A DNA stretch of 64,000 bases from positions 41,696,012 to 41,760,011 of the forward strand of contig OU342630.1 of the NCBI GenBank assembly GCA_910589415.1, written 5' to 3'. Source of the stretch: Malachius bipustulatus. Its lineage: Eukaryota; Arthropoda; Insecta; Coleoptera; Melyridae. Shown here piece after piece: positions 36,071 to 48,674 of the stretch (position 1 is the first letter of the stretch; every line of letters starts with the position of its first letter). The position numbers and the translations under genes were made by a program. The notes beneath the pieces are model-generated. The model was not told the DNA's origin and did not search any database. It saw only the letters and a program-made list of their open reading frames with translations.

Positions 36071-36669
36071 CACCTCCCTTGACTTTGACGATTTAAATAG
36101 GAACCCCCATTTTTTTGACTAGTTATGATTAAGCGTGGAGAACTAACTTTTGTATGAAAAATTGTATTTCAATTTTCTTATTATTGATATATTATATTGT
36201 TATTATTCCTATATTAATGAATATAGGAATATTCATTTCCAATATTTTTTGTAAATAGTTATTACTTTCCACATGTTAGATTTTAAAAAATGGCTTAGAA
36301 ATAAATATTCTGAACGACCAAATTTCACTTGATATTATTTTAACAATTTTTCAACACGCAAAGATGTCCTTTTTATTTTTTTCCTTGAAAGGTAATTAAT
36401 AAACGAAAAGATATTACGAGGCAAAAAAGTTGTATGAACTTATTAAAACTTACTAAAATGAATAACCCTGCTAGAATTCAACAAAATGGACAAAAGGGTC
36501 ATTTAGATATTACCTAATAAAAACATATATTTTTTAAAACTTTGTCACCCTGCATCTTGAAAACCATACACTTCAGGACACATGTTTATATGAACTTTTA
36601 TACTTGAATTTGGTTTAGGGACGCGCCCTTGAAATTACGTCCTATCATTAAGTAACACCTCTTGTACCT

Positions 36670-37547
36670 ATAGGGTGAGGGGCAAGAACCTTAGGGAATT
36701 TTTATATGGAAAAGTGTAGGGAGTAGAAGTCTGAAAATTTGTACATGTATGATTTATAATTTTGACAAGCTGAATTAAATATTTACAACCACACACCGCT
36801 TCCGGTTATACCCGGAGTTGCCTTCAACTTTCTTATTTTAAATGGGACAACCTATAATTATGACATTTTCAGATTGTCTGAGAAAATCTTATAACAATGG
36901 TGTTATAGTCCAAGTTTTTAACGAGTTATTTATATTGTGATTTTAGTATAAGCGAATGAAAATTGCAATTTTCCATTTTTAACGCAACTTGGGTACCTAG
37001 ATTGAATACGTGTCAAGATTTCGGAAAACGGCTTACATGTCCCTATTTGAACTTTTCAAGTAGTATCCTATTTTATAGATGAAATTTTATATACAAAGTG
37101 ATAAAAAAATCGGCGGTTTTCAAAAAAAAAAATGAGAAAAAAATGAAAATATTTCTGTACCACAGTATTGTACATGATAAGTTAAGATGGGCACATATAT
37201 CCGTTGTCCGATATCTTTGCCCGTTTTCAATGTAAGCTGGTTCGAAAATGGAAAATTGCTATTTTCATTTGTTTATATTGCATTAATCACTCGTTATCGT
37301 TACAAACTTGCACTATAAACACTATTCTTATTAGATTTCTCATAGACAATCTGGAAATGTAACTATAATATGTTCTATTTAAATAAGAAAGTATGTGGCA
37401 AGTTTATAACCTGAAATGGTGTGGAGTTGTAGATATTTTAGTTGAGATCGTCAAAATTGAAATCATAAATCTACAAATTTTTAGGCTTCTATACTCCCAA
37501 CAATTCTTCATATAAAAATGCCCTGAAGTTCTCGTGCCTCACCCTGT
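36670..37547. mobile_element. ~880-bp degenerate palindrome with shared core
   Basis: The left side agggtgaggggcaagaacct is mirrored by the right side agttctcgtgcctcaccctg, and symmetry continues inward through the cttattttaaatgggaca / tctatttaaataagaa blocks. The core reads aaaacggcttacatgtccct (about 37026) on the left and a decayed inverse near 37188. Divergence between arms is much higher than in the 27508 or 53359 copies, so this is an older copy. Confidence 0.65.
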
Positions 37548-40500
37548 TACGTATCTACATAATATCATACTAAAAGTAAATTACAGGTAGGTACCTAATT
37601 GATGTTTTTCATAAATTTAATTATTAATGTATACCTACCTATGTCGGTATTTCTTACAATTGGTATCATAGGTAGGTATATGAATATACAGGGTGTCTCT
37701 AAAAGGTATATTTTTTTAATTAGCAAATACAAGAATATCTCGTCAGTAGAATTTCATCGCTACCTCTTCATTAGATACAATAAAACTGATACCTACTTAT
37801 GCATGATATTTTCCTGAATTCTATAATTTTATAAAATAAAGTAGTTCTCGCTCGGCTGAGATATTTTGTATTATATATTCCATAACAGAAAATCCTTGGG
37901 CTTCTTATGGATTTCATATTTCATAAAACGACAACGATCAGCATAGAGAAAGGACACTTATATGTAAGTAGGACGATGAATACGAAACATCAAGGACCAG
38001 CGGCTGAATGTGTTTGTCTACTTCTAGTATGCAAGCTCTTTTATAACAAAATACCCAACGATGTTCTAGTCATCTTTCAAGCCCTTACTGGCAAAAGATC
38101 AAGGCCTGATTGATGAACTAATAATGATTTGTAACTTTCTTCTTTATGTTTTGAACCTACAGCTAGATGAAAAATATAAAATGTATAATGTGAATAAGCA
38201 AAACAAAAAATTTCTCCAAGGCCTAACAAAAATTCCGAGTAAACAACTTTTTATCTTGTTAAGTGAACTGGAGAAATTTTGCAGTCATTGGAGAACTCTA
38301 TAATAGATGTCTGCTTTTAGACAGACCAATTCCAACATGTAAAAGAACTTGATCATTTTAAAGGTGTTCGCAGACCAACCCGGGACAGCGGGAGTGGAAG
38401 CGATCTGAGCTTGGGATGTAATATTATTGTACAGCTTGGCGGGAAATGCAGGAATCAAAACACGTGAATTTGTTATCATGCATTTTTCCGCTGCACAGTT
38501 GGTATGTGAACTCCTCAATACAAGAAAAAATACATAGCATGTAGAGGGAAATGACTATCACTTAGCCTTTGAAATAATTTCACATATACAGGGTATTACA
38601 TGAGGATAGGAAAATATTTAAGGAGGCAGTAATAGTATAGGTCATTACAGGTAAAAAAAGTTCATTAAGTTCATACATATAAACCTGCTAGGTCCAATTT
38701 TGCAGAGGTCAGGTCAAGAGGTCGTTACGAATTAAGATCTGTTTGAAAAATGATACCTACAAAAACTGATGATTTTGATAATAATTATGCACGTTGAATA
38801 ATTTTCCTGATTAAAAAGAAAAAACATAGTTGCTAGATACATAATATGAACTTTTTTACTTATAATGACCCACTCTATTGACCCCTTAAATATTTTTCTC
38901 TCTGCGTACATAGTAATATTGTCCACTGGGTTATGCAAAGGCCACCAAAAAAACTGTTGCAATCGCTTTTTCCGCATAAAGAACGGTCTTCGCCGTCTTC
39001 GGAGCTGGTTCTCCTACCTCGATCTACTGCATTGACTGTTATTTTGACTCGGGGCAAAACTCACTTGAAGTTTTGCATAGCTTTCTTTCGTATGCATAAA
39101 TGGTACACATATTTAAAAAAAAAAAAAATCAAAGAGAATCCAAGCGCGAGCGCACGAAAGGGGGTTAACGGCAGACCTTGACCCCCAAACATTTTGTTGC
39201 GTACGCCTATGGCTCAGGTGTATGGTTTTTTTATTGAGCGTTTATTTGTTTTACTATCCTCACTTCTATATCATTTTGACTTAGGCTTCCGTTTACGAGA
39301 TATAGCAACTTATTTGGGTGTGTGTCGTTGATCAACTTACTGATATTTAAATTTCTTATTTATTTTCCATGATTAAACATCGCGTTGTATTAAATTACCT
39401 TTTCTTATTTCATATTACATTAAAAAGCGTACAAATAACAAATAACGAAGTGAAAATATAATAACTGAAACTAAACACATTAATTGAATATCGAAGATGA
39501 TTAATTTAAATTAAATGTTCAACATGTCTGTCATCTTCGCGAATGCACATTTGGGCTCTTAGGAGAGAAAACGGAATATGCTGGAAAATTATATTTTCTA
39601 TGCTTTATAATGTACCAAAGTACCAATGTTCCGAAGTTTTATATGCTAATAAGACAAGAATTCCAATAGAAAGCTTTATCCACAGCCCCTACAAACATTT
39701 CACAAAATTGAGAGGTAAATTACACCAATATAACTTCTTATGTCTCATTTTATTACTCAAATATTTTTTTAAGTGTTTCCAAGGCAAACTTACAAGACAA
39801 AGTGTCTTTTGAGTGCTTACAAGACACGCAGTGACTGAGTGCTCATAAGACACTAGTCTTTTATTGACCTCATAAGAATTTTGTATACAAACACATTAGC
39901 GACATTTTTTGACTAAGTATACCACATTATTTGACAAAAATATTAAATTTTACTTTATTTTAAAATTTAATCACACAAAAATCGTCATCAGCAGACCCTA
40001 CGTTAAGGATTCCTATTACCTATCTCAGAAAATTGCTGAAATAAACTTCTTGGAAACAGTTGTAGGTAGCAAACAAACAAAAAGAGTTTAATTGCGCAAA
40101 AAAACATGATGATCATAAAACCGTTTTTTTTTTCTGAAAGATTCACCTCCTTAGATGTGCGAGAGAAATGTTTTAATTTGAAGCTTCCATCCATACACAG
40201 AAAAAACTTGGTGAAATATTTTCCTAAATTTTGTGCTCAGAAATAAACAGGGCATAATCTAAATGTTTTCTCTAGAAGCGAAAGCAGCGAAGACTTCAAT
40301 TTTGATTAAATCTTCCATTACTGCATTAAAAAAGGCAAGAGTTCTTTTGTAGATAGAAGTGATATCGTCAGTTATAATAATAAAACTTAATTGCTATTAA
40401 AAGCATAAGCGAAGCAGTAACGTCTGTGATTCTCCTTCTTCCTTTTCTAGTGGCAGCGTTTCGATAATTAACAGGATCTGAATGAATGATGGTTCTCAAA

Positions 40501-40784
40501 CTTTTGTAATTTTGTCCAACAATAACTTTAGACTATAATCTCAATATTATAAAACTTTAAAGCAATCAAATTGGGTAATGTTAATTATTTAAATTAAAGG
40601 ATGAGTCATGCATCCACAGTTATACAATATGTGATGACATGGGTAAAGATTTGTTTATCAAGCCGTATTATACCCCGCTAATAACTTTGTACTGAATACA
40701 ATGACACGCAATTTTTAGAAATCTATACATACTTTTCTTGCCACAAACAATAAACTGTCTTAAAAAACCAACGTTGCCAAAGAG
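37548..40784. other. AT-rich stretch with isolated CAGGGT ends
   Basis: Isolated termini lie at 37689 (cagggtgtctctaaaaggta) and 38589 (cagggtattacatgagg) without partners. A GC-richer block at 38930-39190 has short frames without recognisable homology. Short repeated cataagacac/caagacac motifs occur at 39795-39870. No gene recognised. Confidence 0.4.
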
Positions 40785-40917
40785 TAAAAACCCTCTTGAG
40801 CATCAATTGCATAAATAGTTTATTTTTATGCGATTCAATTATGAATATTTTCACAACTTATTCTTAAATTGGATATCTGGAAATTTTAATCGCAATATCA
40901 TATTTTGTATTATTATA

Positions 40918-42849
40918 CAGGGTGAGTCAATAGTGAGAGATCGGAACATTGCTATTCAACCGTACAGGGTAAAACAAAATTTCAAACGCCATCCCAGATC
41001 GTTTGTAACTCTGCATATTTCAAAAATATTTTCAATTATACAGGGTGGACCATATTTGGCCTACATTTATCAATTTTTTTTTCAAATGGAACCCCCTATA
41101 TTTTATGACATATTCTTATTTGACTATGAAATAGCTTCATGTCAATACATATTGTTTGACATTTAGGTGCGGCGCGTTGACATTTAAAAAAATATTTTCA
41201 AAAAAATTCATCGCATGCATGCATTTACTGAAAAGAAGCCTCAGAACTTAGTTTTGGAGTTTTAAGGTTGAAATTTGGTATCCACATGGAGAAAGGCCAT
41301 GTCTATCACCACGATAGAATAGACTGATATCTACTTATTATACAGGTGAGTCACAAATAACTGTCAAATTTTGCTTACTTCAGAAGGTCATAACTTCACT
41401 TTTTCAAATAGCACACTCGGTATTTTTTTCCACAATTAGATCCACCTCTGATCTGACTACATTTTTATTTGGTATGTCCTATACCTAAAATGCACAGTTT
41501 GAGAGATATTACACATTTTACGTTGGTCTGACTGCAGAAGATGCAAATGTAATATAAAACCGGGGCTATGAAGAAAAATGTGACATTTCTAGTGACATTT
41601 ATCATGCAGCGTAAATAGCAAGTCAAAGCTCGAGCGAAATAAAATAAAATACAAGATACGACAATAATCTTAAATTAAAATATTATCAAATCAAATCAAA
41701 AAATTTATTCATTTACCCAAAAGAATAAATCCATTTAGAGGAAAACAACAATAAAGTAAAATAAAATATGATTTAAAAAATAAACTGCAACGAAGTTATT
41801 GTCAAATACACACTTGCACATAAATTCTTGCCGCAAGGAGAGGATTTCTCTCACTTTCTCCCAAATAATAAGTCATGTCTACTTGCTCTTGTAAACGTAA
41901 ATCCATTTAGCAAAATTCTATTTAATTAACGAGAACTTGGAATTTAAACATGCAGTGACAGTGACACTAGTAAAACTAAAAATGTCACATTCTTCAATAT
42001 CACTTTAAAGCGAAATGTCACATTTTTCTTCATAGCACCCTGTTTTATGACATTTGCATCTTTTTGACATATTTTGACATTTGATTTGATATTATTTTAA
42101 TTTAAAATTATTGTCATATCTTGTATTTTATTTTTTATTTTATTTCGCTCGAGCTTTGAGTTCCTATTTACGCTGCATGATAAATGTCACTAGAAATGTC
42201 ACATTTTTCTTCATAGCCCCTGTTATGACATTTATATGACATTTGCATCTTCTGCAGTCAGACCAACAGAAAATGTGTAATATCTCTCAAAGTGTGCATT
42301 TTAGGTATAGGACATACCAAATGAAAAATGTAGTCAGATCAGAGGTGGATCTAGTAGTGGAAAAAAATACCGAGTGTGCCATTTGAAAAAGTGAAGTTAT
42401 GACCTTCCGAAGTAAGCAAAATTTGACAGTTATTTGTGACTCACCTGTATAGTAGATCTCAGTCTTATTATATCGCGATGATAGACATGGCCTTTCTCCA
42501 TGTGGATACCAAATTTCAACCTTAATACTCCAAAACTAAGTTCTGAGGCTTCTTTTCAGTAAATGCATGCATGCGATGAATTTTTTTGAAAATATTTTTT
42601 TAAATGTCAAACAATATGTATTGACATAAAGCTATTTCACAGTCGAATAAGAATATGTCATAAAATATAGGGAGTTCCATTTGACAAAAAAAATTGATAC
42701 ATGTGGACAAAATATGGCCCACCCTGTATAATTGAAAATATTTTTGAAATATGCAGAGTAACAAACGATTTGGGATGGCGTTTGAAATTTTGTTTTACCC
42801 TGTACGGTTGAATAGCAATGTCCCGATCTCTCACTATTGACTCACCCTG
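40918..42849. mobile_element. 1.93-kb concentric palindrome, TA target
   Basis: Ends are CAGGGTGAGTCAATAGTGAG and its mirror tcactattgactcaccctg, flanked by TA. Further boundaries lie inside each arm at mirrored places: cagggtggaccatatttgg (41042) and caggtgagtcacaaataact (41344), matched on the right by ccaccctgta (about 42720) and gtgactcacctgtat (about 42440). Symmetry is strong for at least 700 bp per side and weakens toward an AT-rich centre with repeated atgtcac and tgacattt words. Confidence 0.85.
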
Positions 42850-43075
42850 TAGGTATTTGTCCTCTGTGGAAATTTCAACTCAATTGCTATGAAATTGAGC
42901 TATAAAATGAATAGAGAAATTTAGCATTTTTGCTCCTTTTCCTGCATAATATGACACTGGATAACTAATTAAGAAATTGCAATTTTTTACATTGGGGGAC
43001 TTGAAATTCAAAAAAAAAAACTTTCCATGTAGTTAACTCTTAATATTTTTATTAATTAATATAATATTATTCTTA

Positions 43076-43240
43076 TGTCCGTATTCATCAAACTTCAAAA
43101 TATAACTCTGGGGTTATATTTTGAATTTTCTGACAGCTGATTGGTCTAATGCTCAAAGCCTACGAACGCTACGAATTTTAAGCCAATGACATGCTCCAAA
43201 ATATAACCCCAGGGGTTATATTTATTGATGAATACGGGCC
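43076..43240. mobile_element. ~165-bp Harbinger-like MITE, TTA duplication
   Basis: The left end TGTCCGTATTCATCAA and right end TTGATGAATACGGGCC each lie beside TTA. Inner inverted blocks aaaatataactctggggtta / ccaggggttatattt extend the stem. TTA/TAA duplication and the CCCGTATTCA end suit PIF/Harbinger. It is inserted within array B. Confidence 0.8.
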
Positions 43241-44264
43241 TTAATCTCTCATATTCAGCGTAATTAAAACTATACAAATTTTTACGAAAACTCAAATGTC
43301 TGCCATTTTGAAAAGCCTCAACTGATTCTGCTCAAATGTAATATAAGATCACTTCTTATGGCTATCTTACTCCCACAAAAATTCCAGTCCCCTGGACTGA
43401 AAACTGAAACCTGAAATGATGTGTCAAGTACACTGTAGTTTTCGAATTTTGAACGGACAGGCTGTAATTTGACTGTAAAATGACAGGGTAATTTTTTGAG
43501 GATTTTTTTTAAGGAATTCTTTTGTTTTAGGAAAAACGTTCCATACAAGATTACAAAATTTCGTGCACTAATCTTGAAAGATAAAGCTACAGCGACGTTT
43601 TGAAATCGAAAATCTTAAATTTTAGAGAATTAAAGTTCATATAAAAATTTTTAATATGTCCGCCATTTTTTTTTATTTACATCTTGAAGTTTTTCATGAT
43701 TTAATGTGATTTAGTGCTATAGTGTACTTGTCTACTCTGAAGATTTCTGTTCGATTGCCTTAAAAATGTGCTTGCTCATAAATTATTATAGAAATTTACC
43801 ACTTTTCATTAAGTCATTTTTACCCTTTTCCTACCCATGTCGCTGGCCTGTTAATAGACAAAATGCAATTTTCTCTACACTCACGTCAAGTTCGAGAAAA
43901 ATGTTCTTCCGAGGCTCTTAATTTAGATTCAAAGTTTTTATTCCCATCTTGCCTTTATAGAATAGAATTGATTGTTCCTTGAATAACATTTTTTATGAAA
44001 ATTCAAACGACCGCTATTTTGAAATGGCTCGACCGATTTTGCTCAAATGCCAGACCTGAAACGAGGTGAAAAGAATCGTTTTTTTTTCCAATTTTGAGGG
44101 ACACTGTAGAATTAACGCGATATAGGGAATTTTTTAAACAAACATCAAACGTAATTTCAAAGTTCTACAAGGGTATAAAATTTCGTTCACCAATCTTGAA
44201 AGATAAAGATACAGGAACGTTTATAAAATCGACAAAACGCGATTTAAGAATAATAAATATAAAT

Positions 44265-44425
44265 ACAGGCTGTTCCGGGTCGTTCAAGTCGGTCTGTACG
44301 GGCCAAACGATACTTTTTCAGTTTTTTTTTTTTGAAAATTCAAGTACAGGATCTCAATGGCCATAGTTTAAAATTATTTTGTACTATACGTACAGAGTGT
44401 CCCGTATGAGAGTGGCATATCAAAG
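44265..44425. mobile_element. Truncated, diverged left end of the 27508-type palindrome
   Basis: Reads acaggctgttccgggtcgtt, then gtacgggccaaacgatact and cagagtgtcccgtatgagag, aligning with the 27508 left arm with many changes; no mirrored arm. Confidence 0.7.
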
Positions 44426-45801
44426 TTTTTTTTTTTTAATTATTGCTCGTATGTTATTGCATTTTTAGATTGTCTGAGAAGAAATAATAAGATGTTTTTT
44501 TTTCCACGACATTCCACGTTTCTGGTTGAAAAGAATAGTCGCGGTATAATTTGGCAGCAGTTTGTTAAGACTTTTAAAAATCGCTCATTGTATTTAGAAC
44601 GAAGTGAGTCTTCCTGTCGAAAAAAAACTATAGGGGTGTAATTTGAAAAATACAAGTAGAGAATATATAGATTACCTGGGGGTTGAAAGGCGTAAATGTG
44701 TATTGAGGACTCGATTGAGGGTTAGGAAGCCTTAGGCCTTATAGAAGTATTTTTCAAATTTCTTAAATATTATACAGGGTGTCATAAATTAGATGTTAGA
44801 CTCTTGGCCACAGATTATTCGGTCAAAAATAATGGTACTTCCCTCATCCTATTTTTAACATATAGAAGTGAAGAACACACCCTCTCTCATATACAGGGTG
44901 TTAAAGTTAAATTTTATATTAGGCTTTTCTTAATATCTGCGCGTTGCTTTTATAGATATTCAGTTGAAATTTGGATCAAATTTCTTTGTCATGACTACAC
45001 ACTTTTTGCTAGATTTTGTTAACAGAGAATATAAGCGCGATCTTCGTCTCATAATCAATGTGTCATAAAGTGATATAGAAGAAAAGTAGCTGACTTGAGC
45101 CTGTTTTACAGATATTTTTATGGAAGTGTTCATTTTTTTTTTCAAGTTTCAATAATTTTTTTAATTTGGAAAATATACAAGAATACCTAATAGCTTTCAA
45201 GCATTTTTAATGAAAATAATTTAAAAGTCTTAGATTTTCCTGAACCATACGATTGCGATGACAATCATTAGGAATTTTACTTATACGTATCCGAAATATT
45301 CTTATTTACGCAGTAAAATAATTATATCTTACCCACTTCTAACGCTTCAACCAACAATAATAATTGTAATTGAACTTAGACACATATTTCTAAAAAAAAA
45401 ACGAACGATTTTAAAGATTCCGATAATAGGAATAGATATCAAAAGCCTATAATAATCAAAATCATTACAAAATGAAGGTGCATAGTTCCAAAACAACCAA
45501 TTGTGTAATTATTTTTCACTCGCTCTCGATAAGGAAGCTTTCCTACACCTCTACATACTTGAATTTGTTAGGTCTGCATAAATCTTTTATCACAATAAAA
45601 AAGAAAATAGAAATTGGATTTGACACACTCTATATCATTAGGAAGGAAGAACAATGGATTTTCACACAATAATTTTATTTTACAACCTTGTGTCTACAGT
45701 ATTAATGGATCCCATTTTTAAAGTACACGAGCACTGTATCAAAATCCATTATATTATGAAATAGATTAGACTGGGAGGCTGGAACATCCTAGAACCCTAT
45801 T
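44426..45801. other. AT-rich stretch with two isolated CAGGGTGT ends
   Basis: cagggtgtcataaattagat at 44775 and cagggtgttaaagttaaatt at 44894 lie in the same direction, without partner ends. No gene recognised. Confidence 0.4.
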
Positions 45802-46557
45802 CAGAGTGTTTTCGCATAATTGAACGTCAATATTTAAGGAGGTGATTTTTGGGTCCATTTAAAGAAATAAACATCACAAGAACATAATGTCCTAAAAGTC
45901 CTAACTTTTGAGATACAGGGTGGTAAACTTTTATTAAAATAAATAATTTTTTCTTAATATCAGTAATACCGCTCTGGATATTTTAATGAAATTTCGTATG
46001 CAGGTATTACGCATCAAGGGGCATTTTTTAATGAACCACGTTTCATTTTATTCTCGCTAGTGACGATGGTGCACGATCGTACAGAATTTTACCTGCATAT
46101 CTTAGCGGACATCGATGGTACGCCACTGATTTCTGTTCAAATAGAAATCATTTTTGGAATCCCCATTCATTTCAAAACAAATTTGATTACTTGTTTTTTT
46201 TTCAGACCCATGCACGGTTTTCGACAAAAAAAATAAAATCTGTTTCTCTACATGGTCACAAGATTGTCGTTAAAATGACAATAAAAAATTTAAAATATGC
46301 AGGTAAAATTCTGCACAATTTTCACTAGTGGAAATAAAACGAAATGTCGTAATACGACCTGTATATGAAATTTCATTAACATATTATCTAGAGCGGTATC
46401 ACAGATATTATGAAGAAAAAAATTTATTTTTAAAAATTTACCCCCTGTATCTCAAAAGTTAAGACTTTAAGGACATACGTTCTTATGAAGTTTTCTTCTT
46501 AAAATGGACCCAAAAATCACCCCTTTAAATATTGACATTTAATTACAAAACACCCTG
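45802..46557. mobile_element. 756-bp palindrome, CAGRGTGTTTT ends
   Basis: Left cagagtgttttcgcataatt and right aattacaaaacaccctg are mirrored, followed by gtcaatattta and ggtgatttttgggtcca on both sides. A second boundary, gatacagggtggtaaactttt, is mirrored as ttaccccctgtatctc. Inner arms share acctgcatat / atatgcaggt. No coding capacity. Confidence 0.8.
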
Positions 46558-47735
46558 TATACAATCATATAAGTACCTACTAGATATGAGACAGGAAATA
46601 TAACGTATAAAAGAGTGGCCACATAAATGGCAGCTATCTAATTTAAATATAACTACGACTTCCAAGGAAAATTGAAAAACAATCCTCAAACATTATTTAT
46701 TTTGTGTGATTGAATTTTATTATTGTAATACAGTTTTCTTGAATATGCGAACCTATTATATAGTGGAGCGGAAAGAGCCCGCTATCTCGCTTATTTAAGG
46801 TAGAAAAATTTTTCGGAGTAGAAAGATATGGGACCGGTACCATCATATTAAGGAATCTTTGGGTCACTAGAATCTCGTTTTACGACAAGCTCCCTTGGTG
46901 CTGACAAAAGTTACAGCCCTTTGAATCTCAAATTTGTGATTTTTTTTTCACGAGTAAAAGCTTCGCAAAGTTTTTTTTTCTCCGTCACCGGTTGACATTG
47001 GGGACTCTAGTTTTGTTTTTCCTTTATAGTTATGATTAGTGAACGAAATGACGTATTTGAAATGCAAGAAGTTTGTTCAATTTTCAAAATATTCAGTGTT
47101 TTTGACCGATTAAACACACAATTTCTGCAAAGTTCCGACTTTGAACACCTTTAAATTTTTTTTTCACGATATCGATGTCAGTTTTTTTGTTACCATCTGA
47201 TAAAATGAAGCTTTGTGAACATTTTATTTCGTATAACATGTAGTCGCGTTTCAAAAATAAACTTTCTAGAGCCGTTTATATGAAACCCTGAAGATGAACA
47301 GATATGTTTAGCATAGAACGGACGGAGTGCGAGCTATAGCGCGGCGACGGCTGTTGAACAAGGAACGGCTGAGGGTAAGATTGTTACTGCGAGTGTTACT
47401 GTTATGTACCTATTCAATAATAATTTAGGGACGTTTATTTATTGTAATATTGTTTAAATAAGGCTTTGTTATTTATTAAATATTTTAACATGCTTGAAAT
47501 TCATTGAAAATATTCATATTTTCAATTGGTTAATATACCTAAAGGGCAATAGAAAGCAAGGTATGGTCTAAGCAAGGTACCTAGAACCTATAATAATAGG
47601 TAGGTATACCTATCTACGACATGCGGTTATAATTACACCTTAGAGCGGCTGGTCGTCATAATTATTATGCGAAGTATGTTCCTGTTTATCTCTCCGATAT
47701 GAATAAATTAAAAACCAAAAATTCGAAAATGTATG

Positions 47736-48240
47736 ATTTCTTAAATGAGGGTAATTTCGTAGTCAAAAAGACTGCAGAAAAGAAATTCATTTGTGTAGCT
47801 TTCGACATGGCATTAGAGCAAAGCATTAATAGAAACTGCAAAAGCTATGGGGGGAGGGGGTAGTGGGCGCTTCACTAAAAAACAAGAAACCTTATTGAGA
47901 TGGTTAGTAACAAGACATTCACTTGGTGATTATGTAAAAAAAAATATGAAATACTGTCCCGAACTGATCACCGTCAACGGCAACAGTGCTGTACTGAAAA
48001 ATAACGGGATGAAAAATAAGACATACAAAAAATCGCAAAAAATGATGGAGCTATTTGAAGAGCAATGGACAAATCCATTTGATTCTCGATAATTCCCGAG
48101 AATTTAATTAATATTACTACTGGGTGGATCGCATCAAAAGAAATTGAAAATAGCCTGATGACATGTGTCTTATTGATGCCAAAAAGAACCACGAGGACTT
48201 CATGAAAAATACTTTTTATGCAGAGACTTTTTTGGCAGCT
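47736..48240 (+). pseudogene. Degraded ORF in the loop, possible relic of the element's own gene
   Basis: One frame reads YDFLNEGNFVVKKTAEKKF then ICVAFDMALEQSINRN. The next gives GGSGRFTKKQETLLRWLVTR and continues to ELFEEQWTNPFDSR (stop at 48090), and a third gives LINITTGWIASKEIENSLMT. I recall uncharacterised arthropod and cnidarian repeat proteins with FxVxKT...FDQAHEQNNAxVKGDGGAVGLTE and NPF...EL-concatenated motifs in this order. The match is from memory and only moderate. At least two frameshifts and several stops. Whether it encoded a transposase is unknown. Confidence 0.45.
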
Positions 48241-48392
48241 GTAGGGTCCGAAGCTATGTTTAGAAGAGTTCTAACCATTGCTCGCTTAACCCTTTAACTG
48301 ATACGTCAGATATAATGTCACATGAATTATCTTCTGTTCCTTTGTCTATATTTCATGAAGATTTTACAACGAGAAAAAACGTTAAGTCGGAT

Positions 48393-48674
48393 TTAAAGTC
48401 AAGACTGAAGGGACACTCTACTTCATTCTACTTTTCAGGGACATTCTACTTTTGTATCAAATTCTCGATATCGTTGACTCTATTCTAATAGATGGGATGG
48501 CAATACTAATTTTTGTTAAAAGTAAATTGCCGAGATCATTAAATGTTCGTTTTGTTTCTTTAACTGATCTGAATCATTGCCATCCCATCTATTAGAGTCA
48601 TCTATTAGAGTCAACGATATCGGGAATTTGATACAAAACAGAAGTAGAGTGTCCCTTATTTAAGTCTTGACTTT
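48393..48674. mobile_element. ~280-bp hairpin MITE nested in the loop
   Basis: Left aaagtcaagactgaagggac and actctactt...gtatcaaattctcgatatcg are mirrored on the right by cgatatcgggaatttgatac ... agtagagtgtccc ... aagtcttgacttt. The right stem duplicates atctattagagtca. It lies next to the right arm of the large element. Confidence 0.75.

Larger units (their letters stand above)
40785..44245 (+). repeat. Degenerate ~640-bp-unit repeat, array B (interrupted)
   Basis: The left flank (aaaaaccctcttgagcatca, ataaatagtttatttttatg) matches array A. After the 40918-42849 palindrome, units continue: ctccttttcctgcataatat at about 42930, ccgccattttttttta at 43661 and acccttttcctacccatgtc at 43828. Comparison with array A gives the uninterrupted arrangement. 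Confidence 0.6.

Noticed and set aside
38930..39190. GC-richer block as a coding exon
   Set aside because: Frames on both strands are short, without splice signals in phase or known motifs.
40828..41166. 112-codon open frame
   Set aside because: It lies across the edge of array B and the arm of the 40918 palindrome; the frame is an accident of repeat sequence.
47847..48092. 81-codon frame as an independent host gene
   Set aside because: It is one frame of a longer frameshifted ORF in the loop of the 46761-49638 element, so it was included as a pseudogene fragment instead.
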